A DNA stretch of 64,000 nt. Origin: Ipomoea triloba. Its lineage: Eukaryota; Streptophyta; Magnoliopsida; Solanales; Convolvulaceae. The position numbers were made by a program, and so were the translations under genes. The notes beneath the pieces were generated by a model. The model ran no database searches. It was not told the DNA's origin and was given only the letters and a program-made list of their open reading frames with translations. The stretch lies in NCBI RefSeq assembly GCF_003576645.1, contig NC_044931.1, positions 8,169,565 through 8,233,564 of the forward strand. The letters run 5' to 3'. Position 1 is the stretch's first letter. Each line of letters opens with the position of its first letter. Positions 1-13,200 of this stretch are shown piece by piece.

Positions 1-3000
1 GATAGGAATTGTATTACCATATTTTACAACAATTGTATCAGGGATAGGAATTGTATTACCATATTTTACAATATTACGCACACAGAAATATTATAGGTCT
101 GTTTTGGGCGGTAAGTTAAAACTGATGATATTGTTTTTATTAATAGTATAGATGGATTGCATTGCAGAGAAATATATATACTGAATTATTACCATTAATT
201 AGTAATTCTAGTCTATAATTGTATTACGAATAGGAACGTAGGGAAGAATATATATTTTATTAGGAATTCTATTTTAATTTACAATTGTATTATGGATAGG
301 AATTGTATTATCATATTTTACAATAGTACGCACACCATAATATTATAGGTCTGTTTTGGGCGGTAAGTTAAAACTGAGGATTTTGTTTTTTTTAATAGTA
401 TAGATTGCATTGCAGAGAAATATATATACTGAATTACTACCATTAATTAATAATTCAAGTCTAGAATTGTATTACGAATAGGAACGTAGGAAAGAATATA
501 TTTTATTAGGAATTCTATTTTAATTTACAATTGTATTAGGGATAGGAATTGTATTACCATATTTTACAATATAATGCAAACCATAATATTATAGGTCTGT
601 TTTGGGCAGAAAGTTCAAACTGAGGATTTTGTTTTTATTAATAGTATAGATTGAATTGCAGAGAAATATATATACGGAATTATTACCATTAATTAGTAAT
701 TCTAGTCTATAATTGTATTACGAATATGAACGTATAGAAGAATATATTTTATTACGAATTCTATTTTAATTTACAATTGTATTAGGGATAGGAATTGTAT
801 TACTATATTTTACAATATTACGCAAACCATGATACTATCAGTCTGTTTTGGGCGGGAAGTTAAAACTGAGGATATAGTTTTTATTAATAGTATAGATTGC
901 ATTGTAGAAAAATATATATACTGGCTTACTACCATTAATTAGTAATTCTAGTCTAGAATTGTATTACGAATATGAACGTAGAAAAGAATATATTTTATTA
1001 GGAATTCTATTTTAATTTACAATTGTATTAGGGATAGGAATTGTATTACCATATTTTACAATATTACGCAAACCATAATATTATAGGTCTTTTTTGGGCG
1101 GTAAATTAAAACTGAGGATATTGTTTTTATTAATAGTATAGATTGCATTGCAGAGAAATATATATACGGAATTATTACCATTAATTAGTAATTCTAGTCT
1201 ATAATTGTATTACGAATAGGAACGTAGGGAAGAATATATTATATTAGGAATTCTATTTTAATTTACAATTGTATTAGGGATAGGAATTGTATTACCATAT
1301 TTTACAATATAATGCAAACCATAATATTATAGGTCTGTTTTGGGCAGGAAGTTAAAACTGAGGATTTTGTTTTTATTAATAGTATAGATTGCATTGCAGA
1401 GAAATATATATACTGAATTACTACCATTAATTAGTAATTCTAGTCTAGAATTGTATTACGAATAGGAACGTAGGGAAGAATATATATTTTATTAGGAATT
1501 CTATTTTAATTTACAATTGTATTAGGGATAGGAATTGTATTACCATATTTTACAATATACAGCAAACCATAATATTATAGGTCTGTTTTGGGCGAGAAAT
1601 TAAAATTGAGGATATTGTTTTTATTAATAGTATAGATTGCATTGCAGAGAAATATATGTACTGAATTATTACCATTAATTTGTAATTCTAGTCTATAATT
1701 GTATTACGAATAGGAACGTAGGGAAGAATATATTTTATTTGGAATTCTATTTTAATTTACAATTGTATTAGGGATAGGAATTGTATTACCATATTTTACA
1801 ATATTACGCACACAAAAATATTATAGGTCTGTTTTGGGCGGAAAGTTAAAACTGAGGATATTGTTTTTATTAATAGTATAGATAGATTGCATTGCAGAGA
1901 AATATATATACTTAATTATTAGCATTAGTAATTCTAGTCTAGAATTGTATTACGAATAGGAACATAGGGAAGAATATATATTTTATTAGGAATTCTATTT
2001 TAATTTACAATTGTATTACGGATAGAAATTGTATTCCCATATTTTACAATATTACGCAAACCATAATACTATCGGTCTGTTTTGGGCAGGAAGTTACAAC
2101 TGAGGATATCGTTTTTATTATTAGTATAGATTGCATTGCAGAAAAATATATATACTGACTTACTACCATTAATTAGTAATTCTAGTCTAGAATTGTATTA
2201 CAAATATGAACATAGAGAATAATATATTTTATTAGGAATTCTATTTTAATTTACAATTGTATTAGGGATAGGAATTGTATTACCATATTTTACAATATTA
2301 CGCAAACCATAATATTATAGGTCTGTTTTGGGCGAGAAATTAAAATTGAGGATATTGTTTTTATTAATAGTATAGATTGCATTGCAGAGAAATATATGTA
2401 CTGAATTATTACCATTAATTTGTAATTCTAGTCTATAATTGTATTACGAATAGGAACGTAGGGAAGAATATATTTTATTAGGAATTCTATTTTAATTTAC
2501 AATTGTATTAGGGAGAGGAATTGTATTACCATATTTTACAATATTACGCACACAAAAATATTATAGGTCTGTTTTGGGCGGGAAGTTAAAACTGAGGATA
2601 TTGTTTTTATTAATAGTATAAATAGATTGCATTGCAGAGAAATATATATACTGAATTATTCTAATTAATTAGTAATTCTAGTCTAGAATTGTATTACGAA
2701 TATGAACATAGAGAATAATATATTTTATTAGGAATTCTATTTTAATTTACAATTGTATTACGAATATGAACATAGAGAATAATATATTTTATTAGGAATT
2801 CTATTTTAATTTACAATTGTATTACGGAAAGGAATTGTATTATAATATTTTACAATATTACACAAACCATAATATTATAGGTCTGTTTTGGGCGGAAAAT
2901 TAAAACTAATAATATTGTTTTTATTAATAGTATAGATTGCATTGCAGAGAAATATATATACTGAATTATTACCATTAATTAGTAATTCAAGTCTAGAATT

Positions 3001-6000
3001 GTATTACGAATAGGAACGTAGGGAAGAATATATTTTATTAGGAATTCTATTTTAATTTACAATTGTATTAGGGATAGGAATTGTATTACCATATTTTACA
3101 ATATTACGCACACAAAAATATTATAGGTCTGTTTTGGGCGGAAAGTTAAAACTGAGGATATTGTTTTTATTAATAGTATAGATAGATTGCATTGCAGAGA
3201 AATATATATACTTAATTATTAGCATTAGTAATTCAAGTCCAGAATTGTATTACGAATAGGAACGTAGGGAAGAATATATTTTATTAGGAATTCTATTTCA
3301 ATTTACAATTGTATTAGGGATAGGAGTTGTATTACCATATTTTACAATATTACGCACACAAAAATATTATAGGTCTGTTTTGGGCGGGAAGTTAAAACTG
3401 AGGATATTGTTTTTATTAATAGTATAGATAGATTGCATTGCAGAGAAATATATATACTTAATTATTCTCATTAATTAGTAATTCTAGTCTAGAATTGTAT
3501 TACGAATATGAACATAGAGAAGAATATATTTTATTAGGAATTCTATTTTAATTTACAATTGTATTAGGGATAGGAATTGTATTACCATATTTTACAATAT
3601 TACGCACACTAAAATATTATAGGTCTGTTTTGGGCGGGAAGTTAAAACTGAGGATATTGTTTTTATTAATAGTATAAATAGATTGCATTGCAGAGAAATA
3701 TATATACTGAATTATTCTCATTAATTAGTAATTCTAGTCTAGAATTGTATTACGAATATGAACATAGAGAATAATATATTTTATTAGGAATTCTATTTTA
3801 ATTTACAATTGTATTACGGAAAGGAATTGTATTATCATATTTTACAATATTACACAAACCATAATATTATAGGTCTGTTTTGGGCGAGAAATTAAAACTA
3901 ATAATATTGTTTTTATAAATAGTATAGATTGCATTGCAGAGAAATATATATACTGAATTATTACCATTAATTAGTAATTCAAGTCTAGAATTGTATTACG
4001 AATAGGAACATAGGGAAGAATATATTTTATTAGGAATTCTATTTTAATTTACAATTGTATTAGGGATAGGAATTGTATTACCATATTTTACAATATTACG
4101 AACACAAAAATATTATAGGTCTGTTTTGGGCGGAAACTTAAAACTGAGGATATTGTTTTTATTAATAGTATAGATAGATTGCATTGCAGAGAAATATATA
4201 TACTTAATTATTAGCATTAGTAATTCAAGTCTAGAATTGTATTACGAATAGGAACGTAGGGAAAAATATATATTTTATTAGGAATTCTATTTCAATTTAC
4301 AATTGTATTAGGGATAGGAGTTGTATTACCATATTTTACAATATTACACACACAAAAATATTATAGGTCTGTTTTGGGCGTGAAGTTAAAACTGAGGATA
4401 TTGTTTTTATTAATAGTATAGATGAAGTTAAAACTGAGGATATTGTTTTTATTAATAGTATAGATAGATTGCAAACTGAGGATATTGTTTTTATTAATAG
4501 TATAGATAGATTGCATTGCAGAGAAATATATATACTGAATTATTCTCATTAATTAGTAATTCTAGTCTATAATTGTATTACGAATATGAACATAGAGAAT
4601 AATATATTTTATTAGGAATTCTATTTTAATTTACAATTGTATTACGGAAAGGAATTGTATTATCATATTTTACAATATTACGCAAACCATAATATTATAG
4701 GTCTGTTTTGGGCGGGAAATTAAAACTGATAATATTGTTTTTATTAATAGTATAGATTGCATTGCAGAGAAATATATATACTGAATTATTACCATTAATT
4801 AGTAATTCAAGTCTAGAATTGTATTACGAATAGGAACATAGGGAAGAATATATTTTATTAGGAATTCTATTTTAATTTACAATTGTATTAGGGATAGGAA
4901 TGGTATTACCATATTTTACAATATTACGCACACTAAAATATTATAGGTCTGTTTTGGGCGGGAAGTTAAAACTAAGGATATTGTTTTTATTAATAGTATA
5001 GATAGATTGCATTGCAGAGAAATATATATACTGAATTATTCCCATTAATTAGTAATTCTAGTCTAGAATTGTATTACGAATATGAACATAGAGAATAATA
5101 TATTTTATTAGGAATTCTATTTTAATTTACAATTATATTACGGATAGGAATTGTATTACCATATTTTACAATATTACGCAAACCATAATATTATAGGTCT
5201 GTTTTGGGCGGGAAGTTACAACTGAGGATATTGTTTTTATTAATAGTATAGATTGTATTGCAGAAAAATATATATACTGACTTACTACCATTAATTAGTA
5301 ATTCTAGTTTAGAATTGTATTACGAATATGAACGTAGAGAAGAATATATTTTATAAGGAATTCTATTTTAATTTACAATTGTATTAGGGATAGGAATTGT
5401 ATTACCATATTTTACAATATTACGCAAACCATAATATTATAGGTCTTTTTTGGGCGGGAAATTAAAACTGAGGATATTGTTTTTATTAATAGTATAGATT
5501 GCATTGTAGAGAAATATATATACGGAATTATTACCATTAATTAGTAATTCTAGTCTATAATTGTATTACGAATAGGAACTTAAGGAATAATATATTTTAT
5601 TAGGAATTCAATTTTAATTTACAATTGTATTAAGGATAGGAATTGTATTACCATATTTTACAATATTACGCAAACCATAATATTATAGGTCTTTTTTGGG
5701 CGGGAAATTAAAACTGAGGATATTGTTTTTATTAATAGTATAGATTGCATTGCAGAGAAATATATATACGGAATTATTACCATTAATTAGTAATTCTAGT
5801 CTATAATTGTATTACGAATAGGAACTTAAGGAATAATATATTTCATTAGGAATTCTATTTTAATTTACAATTGTATTAGGGATAGGAATTGTATTACCAT
5901 ATTTTACAATATTACGCAAACCATAATATTATAGGTCTTTTTTGGGCGGGAAATTAAAACTGAGGATATTGTTTTTATTAATAGTATAGATTGCATTGCA

Positions 6001-8271
6001 GAAAAATATATATACTGAATTATTACCATTAATTAGTAATTCTAGTCTATAATTGTATTACGAATAAGAACGTAGGAAAGAATATATTATATTAGGAATT
6101 CTATTTTAATTTACAATTGTATTAGGGATAGTAATTGTATTACCATATTTTACAATATTACGCAAACCATAATATTATAGGTCTTTTTTGGGCGGGAAAT
6201 TAAAACTGAGGATATTGTTTTTATTAATAGTATAGATTGCATTGCAGAGAAATATATATACGGAATTATTACCATTAATTAGTAATTCTAGTCTATAATT
6301 GTATTACGAATAAGAACGTAGGAAAGAATATATTATATTAGGAATTCTATTTTAATTTACAATTGTATTAGGGATAGGAATTGTATTACCATATTTTACA
6401 ATATTACGCAAACCATAATATTATAGGTCTTTTTTGGGCGGGAAATTAAAACTGAGGATATTGTTTTTATTAATAGTATAGATTGCATTGCAGAGAAATA
6501 TATATACGGAATTATTACCATTAATTAGTAATTCAAGTCTAGAATTGTATTACGAATAGGAACGTAGGGAAGAATATATTTTATTAGGAATTCTATTTCA
6601 ATTTATAATTGTATTAGGGATAGGAGTTGTATTACCATATTTTACAATATTACGCACACAAAAATATTATAGGTCTATTTTGGGCGGGAAATTAAAACTG
6701 AGGATATTGTTTTTATTAATAGTATAGATTGCATTGCAGAGAAATATATATACTGAATTATTACCATTAGTAATTCTAGTCTAGAATTGTATTACGAATA
6801 GGAACGTAGGGAATAATATATTTTATTAGGAATTCTATTTTAATTTACAATTGTATTACGGAAAGGAATTGTATTATCATATTTTACAATATTACACAAA
6901 CCATAATATTGTAGATCTGTTTTGGGCGGGAAATTAAAACTGATAATATTGTTTTTATTAATAGTATAGATTGCATTGCAGAGAAATATATATACTGAAT
7001 TATTACCATTAATTAGTAATTCAAGTCTAGAATTGTATTACGAATAGGAACATAGGGAAGAATATATATTTTATTAGGAATTCTATTTTAATTTACAATT
7101 GTATTAGGGATAGGAATTGTATTACCATATTTTACAATATTACGCACACTAAAATATTATAGGTCTGTTTTGGGCGGGAAGTTAAAACTGAGGATATTGT
7201 TTTTATTAATAGTATAGATAGATTGCATTGCAGAGAAATATATATACTGAATTATTAATTAGTAATTCTAGTCTAGAATTGTATAACGAGTAGGAACGTT
7301 GGGAAGAATATATTTTATTAGGAATTCTATTTTAATTTACAATTGTATTAGGGATAGGAATTGTATTACCATATTTTACAATATACTGCAAACCATAATA
7401 TTATAGGTCTGTTTTGGGCGGGAAATTAAAATTGAGGATATTGTTTTTATTAATAGTATAGATTGCATTGCAGAAAAATATATATACTGACTTACTACCA
7501 TTAATTAGTAATTCTAGTCTAGAATTGTATTACGAATATGAACATAGAGAATAATATATTTTATTAGGAATTCTATTTTAATTTACAATTGTATTAGGGA
7601 TAGGAATTGTATTACCATATTTTACAATATTATGCAAACCATAATATTATAGATCTGTTTTGGGCGGGAAATTAAAACTGAGAATGTTGTTTTTATTAAT
7701 AGTATAGATTGCATTGCAGAGAAATATATATACTGAATTATTACCATTAATTAGTTATTCAAGTCTAGAATTGTATTACGAATAGGAACGTAGGTAAGAA
7801 TATATTTTATTAGGAATTCTATTTCAATTTACAATTGTATTAGGGATAGGAATTGTATTAACATATTTTACAATATTACGCACACAAAAATATTATAGGT
7901 CAGTTTTGGGCGGGAAATTAAATCTGAGAATATTGTTTTTATTAATAGTATAGAAGTATAGATTGCATTGCAGATAAATATATATATTTAATTATTACCA
8001 TTAGTTAGTAATTCAAGTCTAGAATTGTATTACGAATAGGAACGTAGGGAAGAATATATTTTATTAGGAATTATATTTTAATTTACAATTGTATTTGGAA
8101 TAGGAATTGTATTACCATATTTTACAATATTATGCAAACCATAATATTATAGGTCTGTTTTGGGCGGGAAGTTAAAACTGAGGATATTTTTTTTATTAAT
8201 AGTATAGATTGCATTGTAGAGAAATATATATACTGAATTATTACCATTAATTAGTAATTCTAGTCTATAAT
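1..8271. repeat. 246-bp satellite array, left segment
   Basis: Direct head-to-tail tandem array, about 33 units. The anchor string ending in TATTATAGGTCTG recurs at 96, 348, 594 and 840, giving spacings of 252, 246 and 246. Each unit carries TTTTGGGCGGGAAGTTAAAA, then GAGGATATTGTTTTTATTAA, TAGTATAGAT, GCATTGCAGAGAAATATATA and an EcoRI site in TTAGGAATTCTATTTT. Units differ by point changes and small indels (GATAGATTGC against GATTGC; TACCATTAATTAGTAATT against TACCATTAGTAATT). No unit has an open frame of meaningful length and I see no coding function. It is AT-rich and entirely in one orientation. Satellite status is seen directly; a centromeric or pericentromeric location is inference. Confidence 0.97.
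4381..4514. repeat. Local triplication inside a satellite unit
   Basis: Within one unit the piece running from the GGCG box to AGTATAGAT is present three times in a row with staggered starts (GAAGTTAAAACTGAGG, GAAGTTAAAACTGAGG again, then CAAACTGAGG). It lengthens the local unit by about 110 bp. This looks like slippage or short-homology duplication, or a consensus error in the assembly. A 62-residue minus-strand frame here is only a product of the triplication. Confidence 0.85.
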
Positions 8272-9440
8272 TGTAACACCCCGGTTCGGCTATGCCGTAT
8301 CTCCGGAGTAGTTACCGCCACAACCAGACTGAACCCCATTCGAATACAGATAGAGTTCACTCTAGGTGCACAGGCTAACAGACTAAAGACAAGGATCGTG
8401 TTTCTTATCGTCAAAATCCAACATAATCTTATATACATGCAGCAAAAGAGTAGCTATACTAGCCACGAATATACATATATATATAAGAGTTTCTTACAGC
8501 CCATCAACAAAGAGTTTGGACTATTCCCGTTCTTACTAGCCATGTTAGTACTACCATGACTACAAAAGATATGTACAAAAAGGTCAGACTTGACTTTTCT
8601 CTTGAGCCATAACGGATTAACGAAGGCAGGAGCCCAAAATGGGTACCACTGATTGAACAGGGATAGGGACGGGATCAGGAGTGCAACTGGGACAGAAGCA
8701 TGAGCCAGAGCTGGAGGATCAGAAACAGAGGCAGGGGCATACCCACGCTAGACTTCATCTGATAAGGTACACAATGAAGTGTAGTTAGCACGCCGGCTAA
8801 GTAAGGAAATCCATTGTCACTCAAAAGTAGACAAAGGTTTCGAAAATATAATAATTTGTAAGTTATAAAATTTACCCATGAGTTATAGCTCTACCTGCAA
8901 TCAGGTTATCAATAATAGATAATATAATATAAGGCGTAAAGCTAACTCAACACGTAAACCTTTCTCATATAAAGGTACTGGCATCATTGCCACTTAAAAC
9001 ACATTTTTCTGTTTTTCAGACAAGTTTGTAAAATATTTCGTTTCCAGTAGTTCCCTCATTTTAACTCAAAAAGGAGGTTCAACAGCACATTTCCGTGCTC
9101 AAAATTTGTCACATTTTGGATAGAATCATTTCCTTCTCAAGTCGTTACATAGTAACTCTTTTCTCATCTTTTAAACTTCCTTAGTTTCTTCTTAGTAAGC
9201 GTGAGGCCTTTGGAGCATTCTCATAACTCCCACTCTGACCACTTGGATCATCGAACTCGGGTTCAGTGGTCATCACCCGGTCTAACACTGATCCCCTGGA
9301 CGTAAGGTTCGTTAAAATGATTCCTAGCTGGCCTAGCTAGGTCCATAAAAACAACACCTACCCGGACTTCTGGAGTAACTATACCTTAAGTGTGCACACC
9401 CCCATAGGAATACCTCATCCTACGAGTTATATAGTACCCG

Positions 9441-9530
9441 GCGAATAGACTTCGCCCTGCAGTATGAACTAGTCATACACTATAACATATCGACGAATAG
9501 ACTTCGCCCTGCAGTATGAACTGGTCATAC
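9441..9530. repeat. Two copies of the LTR 60-bp subrepeat
   Basis: CGAATAGACTTCGCCCTGCA followed by GTATGAACT-GTCATAC occurs twice, starting near 9442 and 9493. The same motif is expanded in the other LTR copies of this family. This copy has the lowest number seen in the window. Confidence 0.85.
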
Positions 9531-9768
9531 AATATCCACAACGACCACTGGGCCATGACACTTAAAGCCACCCGTGGGTCAATCAAGGTCCTCCTCAACT
9601 CGCTTTAGAAACTAAGGGTTTGAAAACATGATTCTTCCTTCCGTTTTTCTTTCTCAAATCATTTCTTTTGGACATATTTCTCATTTGAGTCCAATAGTTG
9701 AAATCGGCTATCTCATCAGCCCAAGAAGGATTTTCAAAATACTCTCAGTGCCCGCAGGCTTTTCAATC

Positions 9769-10060
9769 NNNNNNNNNNNNNNNNNNNNNNNNNNNNNNNN
9801 NNNNNNNNNNNNNNNNNNNNNNNNNNNNNNNNNNNNNNNNNNNNNNNNNNNNNNNNNNNNNNNNNNNNNNNNNNNNNNNNNNNNNNNNNNNNNNNNNNNN
9901 NNNNNNNNNNNNNNNNNNNNNNNNNNNNNNNNNNNNNNNNNNNNNNNNNNNNNNNNNNNNNNNNNNNNNNNNNNNNNNNNNNNNNNNNNNNNNNNNNNNN
10001 NNNNNNNNNNNNNNNNNNNNNNNNNNNNNNNNNNNNNNNNNNNNNNNNNNNNNNNNNNNN
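9769..10060. other. Assembly gap (292 N) in LTR A
   Basis: Run of N. It sits at the left edge of the CpG-rich block, where GC-rich palindromic sequence may have hindered assembly. Open frames crossing it are meaningless. Confidence 1.
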
Positions 10061-10260
10061 CGTCGCACGGACTCGCGGTTGGCCGCAGCTGCGGACGCAC
10101 AGCGGACGCGTGCGTCCGAGCCGCGTCCGCACGTTCGGTAAATGGCGCCGAAACTGGGTGCCCACGGACGCGTCCGCGTCCGGCCTTTCGGCCGTGACGC
10201 CGTAACTCTGGGCGTCGATGGACGCGCGTCCAAGGCCGCGTCCACCCAAATCTGCCAGAA
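10061..10260. other. CpG-rich block inside LTR A
   Basis: A GC-rich island in an otherwise AT-rich LTR. It has repeated GGACGC / GCGTCC half-palindromes, for example GCGGACGCGTGCGTCC, many CpG dinucleotides and a GGCGCCGAAACTGG segment. LTR B has the equivalent at 41850-41995, while LTR C and LTR D lack it and run directly into AATTCCAGCTTGGCGCAGTC. It could be a subfamily-specific U3/R regulatory insert; that function is inference. The track frames here have no recognisable protein. Confidence 0.8.
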
Positions 10261-13200
10261 ATTTCAGCTTGGCGCAGTCAGAAAGATTGAGCCGGTAAAG
10301 ATAGTTCCCGAACTCTTTTTCACTTGAAATTTTTATGGTAGAACCCCAACTTATAGTACTTGATGTCCGTAAAATGTTTTGGTCATTTTGATCCGCGAAT
10401 AAACACAGAAAATTCCATTTTTGCCCTCGGCAGTGTGCTGTCCAGAATTATTTTCTCTCTGGACCAGTTTTGGAGAAAAATTCGAAAACCATACTTATAC
10501 TACTCCGATCATTATGAAATTTTATATGCAGGTTCTACACTTATAGTAATACATGTCTAAAAAAAATAGGATCAAAATCTCGGAAGTTACTGCCAAAATC
10601 TATCCTGATTTCTTTTCACTATTTTCACAAGTATAAGCCTATATGGGCATAAATTCCACATATACATGCATAAATTAGCTATGAACATGTATACAAAAAT
10701 TACCAAAAATCCAAAGTGTAGTTTCTTAGGCTAACTTGTAGATCCACGAACTTAACACATAATTTCCACGTAAAAATTCCTAGTCATATAATTTACTAGC
10801 ATTTGTTCACCTCCAAGTGATTGAACCGACTTAAGGGATCCCTTACCTTTGTAGAAACCTAAAAAAAAAAACGTAAGAGTTGATGATGCCTTCCTTGGAG
10901 TCCTTCACCAAAGATCCTAAAAATATCACCATAACAACAATATTTTCATGAACCTTAAGTTTAAGCTTAAGTTCTAGGAGGGATTTAACCGAACAAACCA
11001 AAGTTCTTACCTACAATAGAGCACTTTGAGTTGAAGAGATAGCTAGGGAGTTCTTGGATCACAAAGTTAGAAGACTAAGATTTTCCTTCTTCTTTCTTTC
11101 CTTTGTATTTTCGAAAATGGGAGAGGGAATGGGAGAGATGAGAGAGAGATGATGTGAGTTTGGCTTGAGAATTAAGTAACAAGTGCAACATTCCCATACC
11201 TATATGACATGCCATTAATGATCCAATCCAAGTGGGGATTTTGAGTGCCACATGTCAACTCCCTATAGTGTCTCCTTGAAGATCTTAATTTATTTTGCCA
11301 GTTTGGGTTTAAATCAGATGAAAGTTCGGAGGATTATAGCTTAATTCGGGAAAATCCTAACACCAAAATTATCCTAAAAATAATCCCGTCGATAATCACT
11401 AGAATTGGGAATTTTTCGGTATCTCGCGAAATATAGGTACGAAGTCCGTAGCAAATTTCACTCTTACAGTTCGTCTAATTTTTTTCACTGAACTGAGTCG
11501 GAAGCTCACGCGTAATCGTATCATGCTTAATAATCCATTTTCTAGGAAAATTCGAACTGTATATACGTCCTTAAAATTTTACGGTTCGTGACCGGTACGT
11601 AAATCGTAACTTATTAATAACTTTCCTTACTAAAAAAAAATCCTCTTGAAGTAACGAGAGACCATTTCGTAAATATCGTAGCTTAAAAATATTTTTCGAA
11701 CTCTAAACTTATCGGAATAGGCGAGGGGTTACAATAATTGTATTACGAATAGGAACGTAGGGAAGAATATATTTTATTAGGAATTCTATTTTAATTTACA
11801 ATTGTATTAGGGATAGGAATTGTATTACCATATTTTACAATATAATGCAAACCATAATATTATAGGTCTGTTTTGGGCAGGAAGTTAAAACTGAGGATTT
11901 TGTTTTTATTAATAGTATAGATTGCATTGCAGAGAAATATATATACGGAATTATTACCATTAATTAGTAATTCTACTCTATAATTGTATTACGAATAGGA
12001 ACGTAAGGAATAATATATTTTATTAGGAATTCTATTTTAATTTACAATTGTATTAGGGATAAGAATTGTATTACCATATTTTACAATATTACGCAAACCA
12101 TAATATTATAGATCTGTTTTGGGCGTGAAATTAAAATTGAGGATATTGTTTTTATTAATAGTATAGATTGCATTGTAGAGAAGTATATGTACTGAATTAT
12201 TACCATTAATTAGTAATTCTATTCTATAATTGTATTACGAATAAGAATGTAGGGAAGAATATATTTTATTAGGAATTCTATTTTAATTTACAATTGTATC
12301 AGGGATAGGAATTGTATTACCATATTTTACAATATTACGCACACAGAAATATTATAGGTCTGTTTTGGGCGGTAAGTTAAAACTGAGGATATTGTTTTTA
12401 TTAATAGTATAGATAGATTGCATTGCAGAGAAATATATATACTGAATTATTACCATTAATTAGTAATTCTAGTCTATAATTGTATTACGAATAGGAACGC
12501 AGGGAAGAATATATATTTTATTAGGAATTCTATTTTAATTTACAATTGTATTATGCATAGGAATTGTATTATCATATTTTACAATATTACGCACACCATA
12601 ATATTATAGGTCTGTTTTGGGCAGGAAGTTAAAACTGAGGATTTTGTTTTTATTAATAGTATAGATTGCATTGCAGAGAAATATATATACTGAATTACTA
12701 CCATTAATTAGTAATTCAAGTCTAGAATTGTATTACGAATAGGAACGTAGGAAAGAATATATTTTATTAGGAATTCTATTTTAATTTACAATTGTATTAG
12801 GGATAGGAATTGTATTACCATATTTTACAACATAATGCAAACCATAATATTATAGGTCTGTTTTGGGCGGGAAGTTAAAACTGAGGATATTGTTTTTATT
12901 AATAGTATAGATAGATTGCATTGCAAAAAATATATATACTGAATTATTACCATTAATTAGTAATTCAAATCTAGAATTGTATTACGAATAGGAACGTAGG
13001 GAAGAATATATATTTTATTAGGAATTCTATTTTAATTTACAATTGTATTAGGGATAGGAATTGTATTACCATATTTTACAACATAATGCAAACCATAATA
13101 TTATAGGTCTGTTTTGGGCGGGAAGTTAAAACTGAGGATATTGTTTTTATTAATAGTATAGATAGATTGCATTGCAAAAAATATATATACTGAATTATTA

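Larger units (their letters stand above)
8272..11733 (+). mobile_element. Solo LTR A (TGTAACACCCC family)
   Basis: An insertion in the satellite. It begins TGTAACACCCCGGTTCGGC and ends GCGAGGGGTTACA, so it has TG...CA ends and short inverted terminal repeats. The 5-bp target duplication ATAAT lies at 8267-8271 and 11734-11738, and removing the element restores a continuous satellite unit. About 3.46 kb including an N gap. No gag-pol coding, primer-binding site or polypurine tract was recognised, so a solo LTR formed by LTR-LTR recombination is the simplest reading. The long TGTAACACCCC-type LTR suggests a Ty3/Gypsy element by general knowledge; the lineage is not determined. Internal parts include two 60-bp-type subrepeats, a CpG-rich block and a purine-rich GAGAGAGA stretch near 11110-11150. 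Confidence 0.85.

Noticed and set aside
1..8271. CRISPR-like array
   Set aside because: The whole 246-bp unit is repeated with no unique spacers, and the sequence is clearly plant nuclear DNA.
9628..10249. Several 130-189 codon open frames on both strands around the N gap in LTR A
   Set aside because: They consist mostly of N; the readable ends are CpG-rich LTR sequence in several frames at once.
8272..11733. Interpreting the TGTAACACCCC element as a MULE with a 9-bp duplication (ATAATTGTA)
   Set aside because: The same left-flank bases overlap the element start TGTA. LTR B gives an unambiguous 5-bp duplication (ACTAA) and LTR C one of ATAGG, so TG...CA with 5 bp fits the whole family.
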